The position numbers were made by a program, and so were the translations under genes. Below are positions 1-11,031 of a DNA stretch of 64,000 bases, piece by piece. The notes below the pieces were generated by a model. That model made no database searches, was not told the DNA's origin, and saw nothing but the letters and a program-made list of their open reading frames with translations. Source of the DNA: Grifola frondosa. Lineage: Eukaryota > Basidiomycota > Agaricomycetes > Polyporales > Grifolaceae. The stretch covers positions 1 through 64,000 of the forward strand of contig LUGG01000044.1 of NCBI GenBank assembly GCA_001683735.1, written 5' to 3'. Within the stretch, counting starts at the first letter, position 1. Each line of letters opens with the position of its first letter.

Positions 1-487
1 CTTGACCGTATACTCCTCCTTTCTTATCAAAGAATTGTACATCCCTTAACAAGAAGGTTCGCCCATATGGTCCTAGCTGATAATCCTGAAATTCAAGGCC
101 ACGTTCTGCCAAAAGCGTACATGGGCCTGATGATATTGGCTTCAGGTTATGGTTCTGAATCTTCAACTTCTGGGCTAGACTATTGTATAAGGCTTCATCC
201 AGATCATTATCTGATGAATCATCCACATGGCTTGAGCTCGGAATTGTACTTCGTCTCTTTGAGTACAATTTAAATGCTTCCTTTGCCTGTAGAGTTTCCA
301 TATCTTCTGCTTCATCAATATCGGCATTATTTCCTTCTGAAGATTCTGACGATGTAGAGTTCGCTTTGTCACTATCTGCATCATCAGGAAATTCTACCTC
401 CTCTGTTGAGTCGGTGTCCTCCTCAGATGAGGTATCGCTGATATCTGCCAATTCGGGAAGGTCCAAATCATCCTCCTCAATTTCTTA
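1..487 (-). pseudogene. Acidic continuation of the retroelement polyprotein, frame-shifted and truncated by the window edge
   Basis: Downstream of the protease the meaningful frame changes to a Ser/Asp/Glu-rich stretch (ELADISD, DSTEEVEFPDD, SSDNDLDEALY) followed by a segment resembling the conserved GPYGRTF-type patch seen before the RT domain in related fungal elements. The segment is interrupted again around 90-110. It is not independently translatable here and is listed to show where the element goes. Confidence 0.5.
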
Positions 488-1716
488 ACCCTCGCATATG
501 GCTCTGTCTTGTTCCATTCCTTCACAACTGTAGCATATACTGCTGAGTCTGCAGAGGTTGATGGGGAGACTAGTAACTCTGATTCCGGATATCCATTTTG
601 GCCTCGGAATGTTAAATATGTTCCATCATCTCTTTCAGCAATTCCAACACCATTATCCTGCTGCCAAGGTCTTCCTAATAGGCCATCAAATGGGGGATCA
701 GATGCAACATATGCATTGATATTGGTCTCAATATGACCAATCTTTAGTGGTATGTTCTCCACTAATCCCAGTAATTCGCCTCGGCCTCCATTTGCATCAC
801 TCATAGATATCGCTTTCCTTTTATTCATCGGCAAATGAACTGTAGATTTCCAGACCTTCTCACTGATAATATTCAGCTGAGAACCAGTGTCCACAATAAA
901 TGACACAGGTTTTCGGTTACATTCCATGAAAAGCCGAATCAGTGATCCACGGGTCGCAGTGACCAAATTCGAAGTCGGCGCTGGAATTACGTCTGTCTTC
1001 TTAACCCGAAGAATATTCTGCAACTGCTGAGCAACTTCCTTGGATACTCCAACAACCTCTCCCACAGATAAGGTGAGTTGAGTGTTAAGTATCTTGTTAA
1101 GAACCGATGCAGGATCCACTTCTCTGCTGATCACAGAAGTACGTGCTGCTGATCGAGCATGTTCTGTCACTTGCTCCCTGTTAGGCCTATTATTGGACAT
1201 AGCTGGGTCATCCAATATCTCCACATCATTGTCTGGATTGAAATTCCTCGTCTGTACATCAATTGGGGTTAATTTCTGCATTGGTACCTGAGGTACTGCA
1301 GAAATCTCGGGCCGACTTGTTGAAGCAAGGTGAGGTGGTGGACCCTTTTGCTGTGGCAACACCTCTCTTTGCTTTCCCTTATATCCTGTGCTTCCCTGAT
1401 ATCCATCTCTGATTTGATTGCGGTAGGAACGAGTTTCCCGAGGGACCTTCTCTACAGGGAAGACCAAAACGTCGGACTCGTCTTCCTCATCCATTTCTTC
1501 ATCATCAGAGACCTCATCACATACAAGGTAATTCACCTCTGGGGCTATCCGCTTAATTGCCTGCATCCAATTCTCATCTGGGTTTCGAAAAACTGGTATA
1601 CCATTCTTCACGGTAAACCTTCCTCGATAGTCCTTTAGGAGAAGACCCTTTGTCATCATTTCCTGTAGGCGAGGACAGTTCCCATAATGTGACCAGATTC
1701 TCCACATCCAAAGCAT
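394..1716 (-). pseudogene. Retropepsin-like aspartic protease region of pol
   Basis: A 440-codon frame begins with the missing half of the Gag zinc knuckle (NCPRL) and then an acidic and Pro/Gln-rich linker. About residue 275-385 is a retropepsin domain, with the catalytic motif FIVDTGSQLNIIS and a downstream LLGRPW that fits the flap-to-C-terminal part of the fold. The protease would cut the element's polyprotein in the virus-like particle. The last ~25 residues are basic and unlike the family; the acidic continuation is in another frame from about 487 leftward. This marks a frameshift near 485. Confidence 0.75.
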
Positions 1717-2954
1717 CCTATTGAAGGTGGTCGAGATGAGAGAAAGCGATTTGGATCTGGCCTGCTGAACTGAGTCGGTGGAGGAGGTATGTCAACTCTA
1801 TTAATCCGAGGTCGTGGTAGACATTCCGCAGCTAAAGGATTTAGCTGTGAAGCCTGAAGGTATAATAATCCATACTTCGGATCCTCCACGGACAAATTCT
1901 TCATTTGCATGATTAGTTTGTCCATTTCGTCCTTGAGCTTATTTGGGTGCGGTCCTTTCATCACCTTTCCCAAAGGTTTGCCCAATTTGCTAGACTCTCT
2001 CCGGGGTGTTCCATGACTAATAGGAACTTCATCTTCATCATCATCATCATCATCATGTGCAGACCTTGCCTGGAATCGGACCTTCTTTCCACCTTTGGCT
2101 CTGGCTGCACGTCTCCTTGTATCTGCAATCCTTTCATTTCCATAGTCTTCATCATCTGAATCATCATCGTCAACCAGATCATGATCATAGATGTCTTCAG
2201 ATCCTAATCTCTCTGTATCAAATCTGTCAGATCCTAACAGATTCTCTGCAGCATTTGAAATTGCTTCTGGCTCAAATGGTTGTGACATATCATGAAGTGG
2301 TTCTGTCAAAAGAATCCTAGCCTCCAGCTGCTTGCGGAACGGGGTGTAAATTCCAGTCCACAGGTAGTAGGCATAGTCGAAATCACTGATTTTCCTTTGC
2401 CCTTTCAACCATCCAGCAATGCGGATAAACTTCCTTAAGTATCTCCGCCAATCCTTCAGATCGTATATCTTTTCTCGCCTAAATTGGGCAACAAAGGCCT
2501 GAAGATCCTTCAAGCGGAACCTCTTTGACTCGAGGTCAGCATTGAAGTATATCTCGATATTCGCCTTTAATTGATCCCAATTTCCATTCCTGAAACTGGA
2601 GAAACCCTCAATAGTTTCTCGTACCGTACGAGAACAGTAATCTGTGACTGTTTCGCATTTCTCCTCTGCCGTAAGCCTGTGTAGCGTGGCCAACTTCTCA
2701 AAGTGGCGAAGGAAGGGCCTGACTTCTGCAGAATCTCCCTTAAAACGCTTAGGTGCAGTCTTGGTGCCTTCGACTGGCATGTCCATGACTGACCTGGTGT
2801 TTGAAACTGATGTGAACTGGCTATCCATCATAGGACTGCCTATATTCGAATTCTGGGTTCCGGTATACATGACTCCTGAACACGTATAACCGTGGGTGTG
2901 ATCACAGAGATATACCACTCGTGTGATGACGTATGCTTGACAACTTTTCTTCAA
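1656..2954 (-). pseudogene. Retrotransposon Gag-like protein with broken CCHC knuckle
   Basis: The frame is open for 432 codons. A likely true start is one of the two adjacent Met codons at 2826-2831, since the part before it is unlike Gag. The centre (KRFKGD, RHFEKLA, YYLWTGI) resembles the capsid region of basidiomycete Gypsy Gags. An Asp/Glu-rich linker follows, then the start of a zinc knuckle, CFGCGESGH. The frame then runs into a short unrelated tail, while the expected NCPRL continuation lies in the neighbouring frame that begins the protease ORF. One missing base in the H-to-C spacer explains this. A programmed frameshift is possible, but a second break downstream favours decay. Confidence 0.75.
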
Positions 2955-3504
2955 TAACTATCTTTCCTCCCCTGCGGTGGGCTCCAACTCTTCTTGTCGT
3001 ATTCTTCCGGCGATCGGTATGAAACAACACACTTTTCACCAAACAACCAAAAGGCTATCTGACTAGAGTAAATTTTGTTTTATAGTCGAGGGGTTATTTC
3101 CCGGATAGGACGGGTGCACCGAGCGTAACGGGGTTTCCTACTTTTCCGGATAGAGGCTCAGTCGAGTCCGGTTGCGCGAAGATACGCTATATCACAGGAG
3201 ACTCTGAAGATGCTCTGTGAAGTATCCTACGGTACTTGGTTACTTGCAGTATACCTGTGGGGAACAAGAAAAAGACTAGGCTAGACTCAAATAGTCTGCC
3301 TCGTTAGTATGCTTCTAACTTCTTTTCAAAGTTACTGCCTTCTTGCAGTACTTTGACTTCAATACTGATTCCGCTTGCTGATTAGGAATGCTCCTGGACT
3401 TCTTTCCAGAGACTTATACTCCGTAATCACTTACAAGACGGACTTCCCAAACCCAATACAAACAACCAATTTCTCAAACTGACGGTGCGTACCTGATGTC
3501 CTTT

Positions 3505-3720
3505 ATGACAGGATTGCCTCCACTGTCCTAACAAAAGTCTACCAATCTTCCTACTAACCTTGTGCTTCCAGAATCTCTTGCCTGGACAGTTGACAATTTA
3601 GGGAAGTGATATGCCCCTTTTGTGACAGGATTACTTCACTGTCCTAATAAAGGTCCAATATTTCCTGCCTGAACTTGTGCTTCCAGAATCTCTTGCCTGG
3701 ACAGTTGACAATTCAGGGAA
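3505..3720. repeat. Two tandem copies of a ~100-bp unit
   Basis: Copy 1 (3505-3605) and copy 2 (3622-3720) both begin TGACAGGATT, share CACTGTCCTAA, and share a long identical 3' half that contains GTGCTTCCAGAATCTCTTG and GGACAGTTGACAATT. The 5' halves have diverged by substitutions and small gaps. They lie in the probable leader/LTR of the retroelement. Confidence 0.85.
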
Positions 3721-3910
3721 TACTTTACAAACAGGTAAGCCTAGACCACACACTCAAGTGGGCCTCAAAGTTAGAGAAAGAAATTCTGATTCAAAGCTAA
3801 GGTTGGCTGAGGAACGAGAGCTTTGGGGGGGGATCCAAGAGATTGAATGATCAAAAAGATGGATGGATGGGGCCCCTCGTTCGCTCCAGCTTATATACTC
3901 TACAGAATGT

Positions 3911-3928
3911 TTCTGGAAAGTTCTATTC
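3911..3928. promoter_or_regulatory. Heat-shock-element-like array
   Basis: TTC-tg-GAA-ag-TTC-ta-TTC reads as three correctly alternating nTTCn/nGAAn pentamers plus a fourth, off-orientation TTC. Similar imperfect arrays follow to about 4,280. HSF binding is inferred from the consensus only; function is untested. Confidence 0.35.
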
Positions 3929-4774
3929 TATGGCTGACTAATGCTCCTTCTGCTTACCAATCCACTCCAAATGCTTACCAATCCACTAAGTTTTCTGCTG
4001 ACGAATTGCATTTGGAAGTTGCTGGAAGCTTCCTTGACCTGCTAGCACATTCTACACAGGTCTCTCTCCTTCTGGAGAATTCTCCCAGGTTCCATGAGTT
4101 CCTAGGGTGTTCTTCATGATTCTATGATACTCTGGAGTCTACTGAAATATTCTAGCAGATTCTCCAGGTTTCTGTATTCTTCCAGGACAATCTGGAAGGG
4201 GAATTTTCGATTAAAGTCTTCTTTTAAGACTATAATCTTCTGGGAAATTCCAGGACCTTCTGTCCTTCCAGGATATTCCAGGATATTCATCAGCAAGGGG
4301 CCACAAGTCTGCTCAACTAAGCAGAAATGACCACAGTAGTCTTTGCTGACACAATTCTGATTACAAGAGGTGAACTGAGCAAGTGCAATATGTGATGGGA
4401 GATGAATGTGATGGATAAGGAAAGGGAAGAAAGGGGATAAGCCATGATGTATTATACCTTGACCTTCTTGACTGTCCCTAGACTCCCTGCAACTGCTGCT
4501 GCCACAATCGAATGTCTCCTGGGAAAATGACCGTGTTTGATCGGAATGCGACATAGTCATTATCCAGCTTCAATGCTCCTGTCATCCAGCGTGCTGTCTG
4601 GGCTGCCCAATTCCATGCTATCGTTCCATTCCCTGCATGCTTTCATGTGTGTGGGTAGTGCAGACACTGGTCAATGAAATTGCCATGTCCGAGTACCAAT
4701 CCAGATTGGTGCACGACAGCGCGCGCACCCCTAGCGTAACAGGTATGTTCATTCAGTTATCTAGAGCTGCGTCA

Positions 4775-5150
4775 ACGCCCGCCACCGCAACGCCTACCAC
4801 CGGTTCCTCGTCCACTCCCGCCGGCTCCTCTCGTCCTGGGTATCGCCCGCCTGCTCAACGCCCGCGGCCTCTTCCTCGTCAATGCCGCCGCCTCGTCCAC
4901 GTCTTGGGTATCGCCCGCCGGCTCCTCCTCGTTCTCGTCCCTCTCGCCGGCTCCTCGTCGTCCTGGGTATCGCCGCCGCCGCCTCCTCCTCCTCGTCAAC
5001 GCCCGCCGGCTCAACGCCCTCCTCCTCATCCTCGTCTTGGGTATCGCCCGCCGGTTCCTCCTCGTCCTGGGTGTCGCCCGCCGGCAATAACGCTTGCGGC
5101 GTTTTCTTCGTCAAGCCTGCCGCCGCCGCCGCCTCGTCCTCTCCCGCCGC
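4775..5150. repeat. Degenerate GC-rich minisatellite
   Basis: The unit contains TCGTCCTGGGTATCGCCCGC followed by CGGCTCCTC, and recurs about six times with variants and with a second motif, TCGTCAACGCCCGCCG. The minus strand reads as an acidic repeat (AGDTQDEEE-like), the plus strand as Ser/Pro-rich. Related scraps occur at 5,380-5,400 and 5,820-5,920. Both strands are open for long stretches only because of the composition, so I do not call a gene. Confidence 0.7.
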
Positions 5151-6586
5151 CGGTTTGTCGTCATTATTCATATTGTCTTCCATTACTCGTCGCCAGGAGG
5201 ACTCGAAGGGAAGCGTGATGTAGCGCGGGTGATGTATGCGGTATTGTGAAGTAGAAATTGAAGTTTCCCGCATGAGCTGCACACTTGCGTCCCGACGCGT
5301 CGGGCGCGCGCCGCGCTAGTGTCGAACGGAGACGTTGATTAAATTATTATTATCTATAGCTACGTGAGCTCCCCGCCATCTGCTGGTCCTCGTCAACACC
5401 GCCGCCCACCACGCTCCCGCTTGCCGACCGCGCGCTGCTCGCGGGGCTCGGGTACAAGGACAAGCTCGCCGCCTCCGACCGCGCCATCATCACGAAGGCT
5501 GAAATCTTCGGCCATGATCTGGAGCTGGACGGCACACACAGACAAGATGACGAGGAGCAGCAGCAGCCACCCCACGCTGACCTAAATCACAACGTCGGCG
5601 CCCTCCGGATGAATGGGTTTCCGAACGAGAGGTTCAGCGAGGAAGCGGTTCTGGGACGGGTGCTGCGAGCATGCGTGTGGAGAGCACGAGCGTGTGCTGG
5701 TCACGATAGCGGGCCGTGTTAGGGACGCCGCGTGTGAGCGGGGAGACGGGCGTGGGGGCGGCAAGATTGTACATGTGCGGTGAGTCTTGCTGAGCATCTA
5801 CATCGAGGATGCTGTTCGTCATGCCCGCCGCCTCGCCCTCTTCAGCAGCAGCTGCCGCCTCTTTGACGTCAATGCCCGCCGCCACCTCCTGGTCCTTGTC
5901 AACACCCGCCGCCATGTAGGAGACATCAGCATATGGCAGTATGCGACGGACGTGGAGTATGTTCTGTTCGAGTTCGCAGTCGTGGTACGTGTCCCCGTCG
6001 TTTGCTCCTCTGTGGATTTGAAACATCCGCAGACATTGTCGACTGACGACCGTCCCGTCGACGTCTGCACAGGACAAGAAACACCCATATGAACCTGATG
6101 TTCGAAGGATGGGCAATGCATATGACCCAAGGTATGCACCCACTGTATTCATCTCCCGTGCGTGTCCTGCGCAGTACGCTGATCGATCGACCATGGAGAA
6201 AGTCGAATGGCAGAGGCCGTGATGAAAGCAGGCTCCGCAGGCCGTTACGAGTCGCGCACAGTCGACGGAGCGGTGCCTTCGCTGTGGATTAGCGAGAACG
6301 AGCTCGGGAAGACCTGTTCGCGCAGCTAAAGCAGGCGATGGTGCCATGGCCCGAGTACGAGTTTACTTCGCCGCAGCTGTACTACCCGCCGCGTCTGGAA
6401 GCGGTGTCTCTGCAGAAGTTCTCGTTGGTGATGCTGGGACCGACGGTGATGCCTCTGATCGGATTGCTGCAGACGCACGGGACATCGCAGTCTGTATAAT
6501 AGGTAGATACACGTTCGAGCGGCAGCTCGTTGAGGAGGGTATGTATCCGCTATCTATCCCGACCCACCGACCGCTAATGTCCGCAG
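5151..6586. other. Mosaic without a recognisable intact gene
   Basis: Short protein-like stretches appear in changing frames on the plus strand: a conserved-looking piece around 5,455-5,700 (YKDKLAASDRAIITKAEIFG) and one around 6,305-6,485 (LFAQLKQAMVPWPEYEF). I could not assign either to a family. Stop codons and frame changes between them argue for gene remnants rather than one gene. Confidence 0.4.
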
Positions 6587-6925
6587 GCTTCTTCGGCGCG
6601 CAGCAATTCTCCACCTCATACCACCAGCTCATCCAGGTCGAGGACACGGGCTTAAACAGGATGCTCGCGCCGTACAACTCGGTGCGCGAACGCGAACAAC
6701 GCCATCGCGGACTCATTGGCACCGTGTACACGACGAACTGGACGGCGGTGTATCTCGTGCGCATGCTGCCGCACATGCAGGCGCGCCGGCGCGGCGTGAC
6801 GCTCGACCTTGCCAGCGTGCAGGCGATGCAGTAGCTCTGCACATACGAGACCATCACGCTCGGGTACTCGGCATTCTGCGCGCTGTTCACCGAGGACGAG
6901 CTGCACGAAAGACACGCAGTGCGCA
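6587..6925 (+). pseudogene. Histidine acid phosphatase / phytase-like fragment
   Basis: After an acceptor CCGCAG the frame reads GFFGAQQFSTSYHQL, then LAPYNS, then VQAMQ-stop-LCTYETITLGYSAFC and LFTEDE. This matches the central part of fungal histidine acid phosphatases (branch 2), where the region between the catalytic RHG and HD motifs carries an 'LC(P/T)YETVALGYSxFCxLFT' block. Those enzymes are secreted and release phosphate from phytate and other esters. The catalytic RHG and HD parts are absent, and a TAG at 6832-6834 stands where a Gln codon is expected. It is a dead internal fragment; the source gene is not in the window. Confidence 0.65.
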
Positions 6926-7075
6926 TGCACCGTTTGCGTCCTCGTACCCCCTCACGATTGTAGGTATGACGGACACACCTGCAGCAGTGACGTGCCGCAC
7001 CGCACATGTAGGAGGACGAGATCAACCGAATGGTCGAGGAGGCACGGCGCTATGGTATGAGGAGCAATTTTGGAT

Positions 7076-7415
7076 GCGCGACGGATGTATCTTAACTTGT
7101 CCGGATGTATCTTGATTCGCCCGGATGCATCTTGCCTTCAATTGGATGTATGTTGTCTTGAATACTTAGAGGAGAGAAAAATGCGTATGTATTAAATTTA
7201 AATTCAGAGTATTGTAACAGTCATTTGGTGCAGTTGGAGCATTGCCTGTTTTCAGATTTGAGGTCGTCGGTTCGAACCCGCTAGATGTCATTTTACATTC
7301 GGATGCATTTGGGCATCCGGATGCATCTTGTCATCTGATCACTCAAATTAGGCCTTGGTGGGTACTCCATCGGGATGCATCCTGCCGAGGAGCATTATAC
7401 CGGCAAGATGCATTC
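7076..7415. repeat. Scattered copies of a CCGGATGCATCTTG motif
   Basis: About eight variants of (c)GGATG(c/t)ATCTTG occur at 7,082-7,155 and 7,298-7,410, the last one inverted (CAAGATGCAT). They flank the tRNA-like sequence at 7,221-7,290. No open frame spans them. Confidence 0.7.
7221..7290 (+). repeat. tRNA-derived SINE head or decayed tRNA
   Basis: An A-box-like TGGTGCAGTTGG (7226-7237) and a perfect B box GGTTCGAACCC (7269-7279) are 31 bp apart, as in a tRNA gene. The anticodon arm between them does not form a convincing stem and the acceptor stem is not closed. It therefore looks like the pol III promoter head of a SINE, or a decayed tRNA, rather than a functional tRNA. Confidence 0.5.
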
Positions 7416-7440
7416 CGCGAACTGAAGTCCCTCAACAATC

Positions 7441-7697
7441 AGAGTAAATAATCAGCAGACCATTGGATGGAGTTTGATGGGTGTGCAGCATCCGATTTAT
7501 CGACACTCGGCGCTGTCAGGAGAAGATGAGATGAGATGCAAACACCTATACTCAAACTATCACTGGCTATCCGACGATGTAGACATTAATGTGCGGAGCT
7601 GGCACTAGCATCGAACTATTGACAGCGTGATGTCTACGTCAGCTATTCCAACTGGAAATAGTCCGAGGCCAAAATAAGAAACATACAACAAAAAGGT
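7441..7697 (+). repeat. Dispersed ~250-bp repeat, copy 1
   Basis: Shares long blocks in the same order and orientation with 35,181-35,430, for example AATCAGCAGA, ATTGGATGGAGTTTG, GAGCTGGCACTAGCAT and GAAACATAC. Identity is roughly 80 percent by eye with small gaps. No open frame; family unknown. It ends about 100 bp before transposon C. Confidence 0.85.
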
Positions 7698-7794
7698 TCA
7701 GAAGAATCAGAGGCGTTGGGCGTTGAGGGGTAGTGTTTGGATCGAATTGCGCTTGGTACGAGAGCATGTCTAATGCATCATATGGAGCACAATG

Positions 7795-7809
7795 CATCAG
7801 CAAAATCCG
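7795..7809 (+). repeat. Left terminal inverted repeat of element C
   Basis: CATCAGCAAAATCCG; pairs with the right end at 20093-20107 with one mismatch. Confidence 0.75.
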
Positions 7810-8120
7810 AAACAGTCTTATCTGGTCTGAACTTGTCTATTTCGTCTGAGCATCCGAACCGTAAGACGCTTCAGAGCGTTCATAAGCCCTCGTCGTCTAT
7901 ATTTTCTGATACCTTTAAATTGGTCTTGGGTCTCTGCATGTGTCAAATTTAGAGGCTTCAGACCAACAACTTGATATAATCATTTAAATGCCATTCAGAT
8001 AGCTCAGACAGCAAAGAGATCTTAGTTCTTTCAGATTTTAAAGCACCCGCAGACCATTCAGAGTGAGAAGAGTGCCCATATTAAAATGATTGCGAAGAAC
8101 ATAGATACTACAAAATATGC

Positions 8121-8200
8121 CTGAGATCATACAGAAGCAGCCGAGATCGTATAGAAGCGGCTGAGATCGTACAGAAGTGGCTGAGATCGTACAGAAGCGG
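8121..8200. repeat. Four tandem 20-bp units in the left arm of element C
   Basis: The unit CTGAGATCGTACAGAAGCGG is repeated four times with one to three changes per copy. Subterminal repeats of this kind are transposase-binding sites in other DNA transposons; that role is inferred here. Confidence 0.85.
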
Positions 8201-8661
8201 GAGACCGACTTCAACCGCCAAGACGAGAAGAAGATGGAGACGGGCGCAATGCGGGAATAATGAAAATACAATCCAGAACACTCAGAAAGCCAATGAGCGT
8301 ACAGACATCAGAGAAGCGCGAGACCAATTTGAGACTACTAAGACAGAAAAGAAGATTGAGAATGTGGAGCATAATGAAATCGGCCTGTACGGAACACTCG
8401 GAAAACATATACACACAGAAGCCGGAGTTCACGAGAAGATAGAGAGCAAAAGTCAGGAAAAGATATCAGGGTTTTCTCGCGAGTGGGGGTGGATGCGTAC
8501 GACAGAGAGAAGGATAGAGAGAAATATGTCCTTGGGAGAAATGGAAAAGACAGTGTTGATGCCGTGCCCGCCGGATATTCAACAGCTCATCTATTTGCCA
8601 TGAGATATCCCTGGTAAGAAGACAGTCAGAACAATGTGAAGAGAAATGAAATTACACACCA

Positions 8662-10830
8662 CTACTCTTGCTCGGACTCCGAGCTAATGTCCACGAGCGC
8701 CGCACGGCCCTTGTCATCGTCATCATCCGACATTACGGTGGAAGTTGGACGCGCCAGGTCCATAATCTTCAAGATCTTCGAGGCCGCAAGGTTCTTGGCC
8801 GAGACAATGTACGCACGGGTCACGCTGCCCCACCGAAGGTCGCTAAAGTGGTGGTAGTACTTGCTTTCTTTGGGGGCTTTCGGGTTGAAGGGCCTCCTTG
8901 GATAATCAACTTGACCGCTACTGTTACAGTGACGTGCTCCTCGGCCCACAACCACACAGCGCGCTCAACCTAAAAAACAAAGTCGATGAAATCAATATGA
9001 ACCAAGAACATGTGAACTTACTGCAGCTGCGGCCAAGGCGATCGCACCAACGGGCAATACATTGACGGAGATGATGTTGTGATCGGAGAACTCGATTGCA
9101 CCGTGGGTCGAGGAAAGGAAATGAGTGACCGTTCGCAAGATGAACGCCGATCGGAATAGGCCCGTATAAGGCTATTTAAATATATAAATGTATCACAATT
9201 GTTTTTTTTTCGACATGGTAAGGTGCCACGTACCTTGGAACGAGCCTTCTCGAAAAGGAACCATAGGTCTCTCAGCATGTCCTGTGCCTCGTCGGCGCGC
9301 TCTTCATTGTTAAAGGCGGTTGTAGGGTCAGTGAGAAAAAAGTCATGTAAGAGACGAAGCGCAGCGCTGGCCATAGCGGAACGCCATTGGGCCAGTTCCT
9401 GAGTCACCTAGTACCGCGGAGTAAGAAGTGGTCAACGATTCACAGCTGCTCAACGACATAGACTTACCAGCTTGCAGAAAGGTTTTATCGGCTGAGGAAC
9501 AGGAATGGCAGGGCCATAAATCTCGAACCAGAGTATCTCGAGGAATTGGATAGAGGCGTCGAGCTGCTTTGCACCTAACTCGACGAACGACCACAGATTG
9601 TTCAGTCTTCCAACAAGCTTGATGACCGTCGGCATGAATCTCCTCTTGAAGCGGTGACTCAGCTCCGGAGGCATCTTGTAGGTCCCTTCGGAATCTTTGC
9701 TGTCCTTCGATGTGTCGCTGGGCTTGATTTCATCCGACTCCTCAATCTTGACTTGAACGTCGGAATCGACTTTGACGCTGGAACCGCTTTGCGACTTCGA
9801 CGTGACGGTGACTATACCCTGGATGTGACAGCCCACTTAGACATCAGTACAGTAAGTCCATTCGCACTCACATTACTCGTCAAACGCTTGCCGTTCTTCT
9901 CAGGACTCGACATAGCGGCATCTCGTTCCACGCCTTCATCATCACTAATGATTCCCCTTTCCTGAACATTCAACGGCGTCTCTGGCACGGTCTCCTTCGT
10001 TGCGCGAGTGCCTTTGGACGGCTTGGTGCCTTTCTTCACTGGTTGAGGAGTAGATGGAATGGTAGTTAAATCAATCTTCAGCTTCGGGGCCTTCCTGCTG
10101 GCGTGTGGGATCGATGAATCTGTAGGTGGCAGTCCATTGTTCCAATCAATCGCTGACGTTGCCCAATTGTTGACAGTGCCCGAAATCCCTTCCACGGATG
10201 TTGCGCGCATTTGCGGAGCTCTACGACAACGTCAAGACGCGATAATTGGTGAGCACTAACCATTCTCTTCAACTCACTTCTTTTTGGCAGGCATATCAGG
10301 CGACAGTCTCGACTTGTCTGCTGCAGCGCTCTGCGCTTCGTTGACAGACGGATCGGAGGGAGCCTTACGAGCTGCAGTGATGGACTTCCTAGTCCCACTG
10401 TCCTTCTTCACCTTCTTCGCCAGTGGTGCCGCATCTGACTCCGAGGTGTAGTCGATGTCAGTCGGCAGATCTGAATACAAGCCATCATCTCTGCTGTCGG
10501 CACTCATCTCAGTGGATTCCTTCTGCTCCCCCTTCCGAGGACGCCTATCCTTCTTCGGGGCCTGGATATGTCAGCTATCGCGCCGCTGCGAACAAGACCT
10601 TTCGTAGCACGTTTAACACGCGTCGCCGATGTTTGGGCATCGCTTGTCGATATCTGGTCCTCTATGTCTGCAACGTGGGCTTCCTTCTTCTTCTGGCTTT
10701 CCTTCTTCTTCTTGTCATTCGCCGCCTTTGCCGCCAAGTCCGCCTCGACTTCAGCATGGGTGCGACGCTTGCGCTTCATGTCCACCATACCGGGGCGTTG
10801 ATCCTTGTTAGTAACTCGAGTCCGAGGCAT
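8662..10830 (-). CDS. Transposon companion protein, coiled-coil/basic N-terminus, function unknown
   Basis: A multi-exon gene divergent from the transposase. The start at 10830 gives MPRTRVTNKDQRPG, followed by a Lys/Glu-rich helical stretch (EVEADLAAKAA). The middle exons (10507-10274, ~10219-9870, ~9836-9470 and ~9400-9230) read as charged linkers and a folded part (LVGRLNNLWSFVELGAKQL, WRSAMASAALRLLHDFF). The C-terminal exon has YYHHFSDLRWGSVTRAYIV followed by an acidic tail ending at 8662. I know similar proteins only as uncharacterised genes beside such transposons in Agaricomycetes, a recollection I cannot check here. The first exon junction (10,504-10,570) does not splice cleanly in frame, so a frameshift there is possible. 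It may be an accessory DNA-binding protein; this is inference. Confidence 0.6.
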
Positions 10831-11031
10831 GGTGGGGTGAAGAGAGTGTTGAAAGTTGAACTTTACGTGATGACCATCAAATGCCCTACGCAACCTGGCG
10901 TCTAGAGCTCCCGACGACCGGCGTGTGTCTCGACCATAGAGCGAGCACGCGAGCATAGTACGTCGTGAATTTACTTTGTTTTTCTTGCTCTGAAGCTCAG
11001 TCCACCTCTCCCAAAGGTCCTGCATACAACT
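10831..11031. promoter_or_regulatory. Divergent promoter of the two transposon genes
   Basis: The 200 bp between the two opposed start codons (10830 minus, 11032 plus) must hold both promoters. I see no clear TATA box on either side. Confidence 0.45.

Larger units (their letters stand above)
1..2954 (-). mobile_element. Degraded Ty3/Gypsy-like LTR retrotransposon, 5' internal part
   Basis: On the minus strand a Gag-like protein, a CCHC knuckle and a retropepsin follow each other in the order expected of a Ty3/Gypsy-type element. The rest of pol runs off the left edge. At least two frame breaks are visible: one inside the zinc knuckle near 1,690 and one near 485, where an acidic continuation (1-487) lies in another frame. 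The end of that acidic stretch carries a readable LGPYGRTFL-type segment, so the polyprotein continues outward. No integrase or reverse transcriptase is inside the window, so the superfamily call rests on gene order and Gag/protease style. Confidence 0.75.
2955..4640. other. Non-coding stretch upstream of the Gag: probable leader and LTR of the retroelement
   Basis: No credible gene. By position, upstream of Gag on the minus strand, this should contain the leader and 5' LTR, but I could not fix LTR boundaries or a primer-binding site because the second LTR is outside the window. It contains two tandem ~100-bp repeats (3505-3720) and, from about 3,900 to 4,280, a dense series of TTC/GAA units resembling heat-shock elements. 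Confidence 0.4.

Noticed and set aside
4794..5282. 162-codon acidic minus-strand frame
   Set aside because: It is produced by the GC-rich minisatellite; no splice or domain support.
7221..7290. Functional tRNA gene
   Set aside because: A and B boxes are good, but the anticodon and acceptor stems do not pair well.
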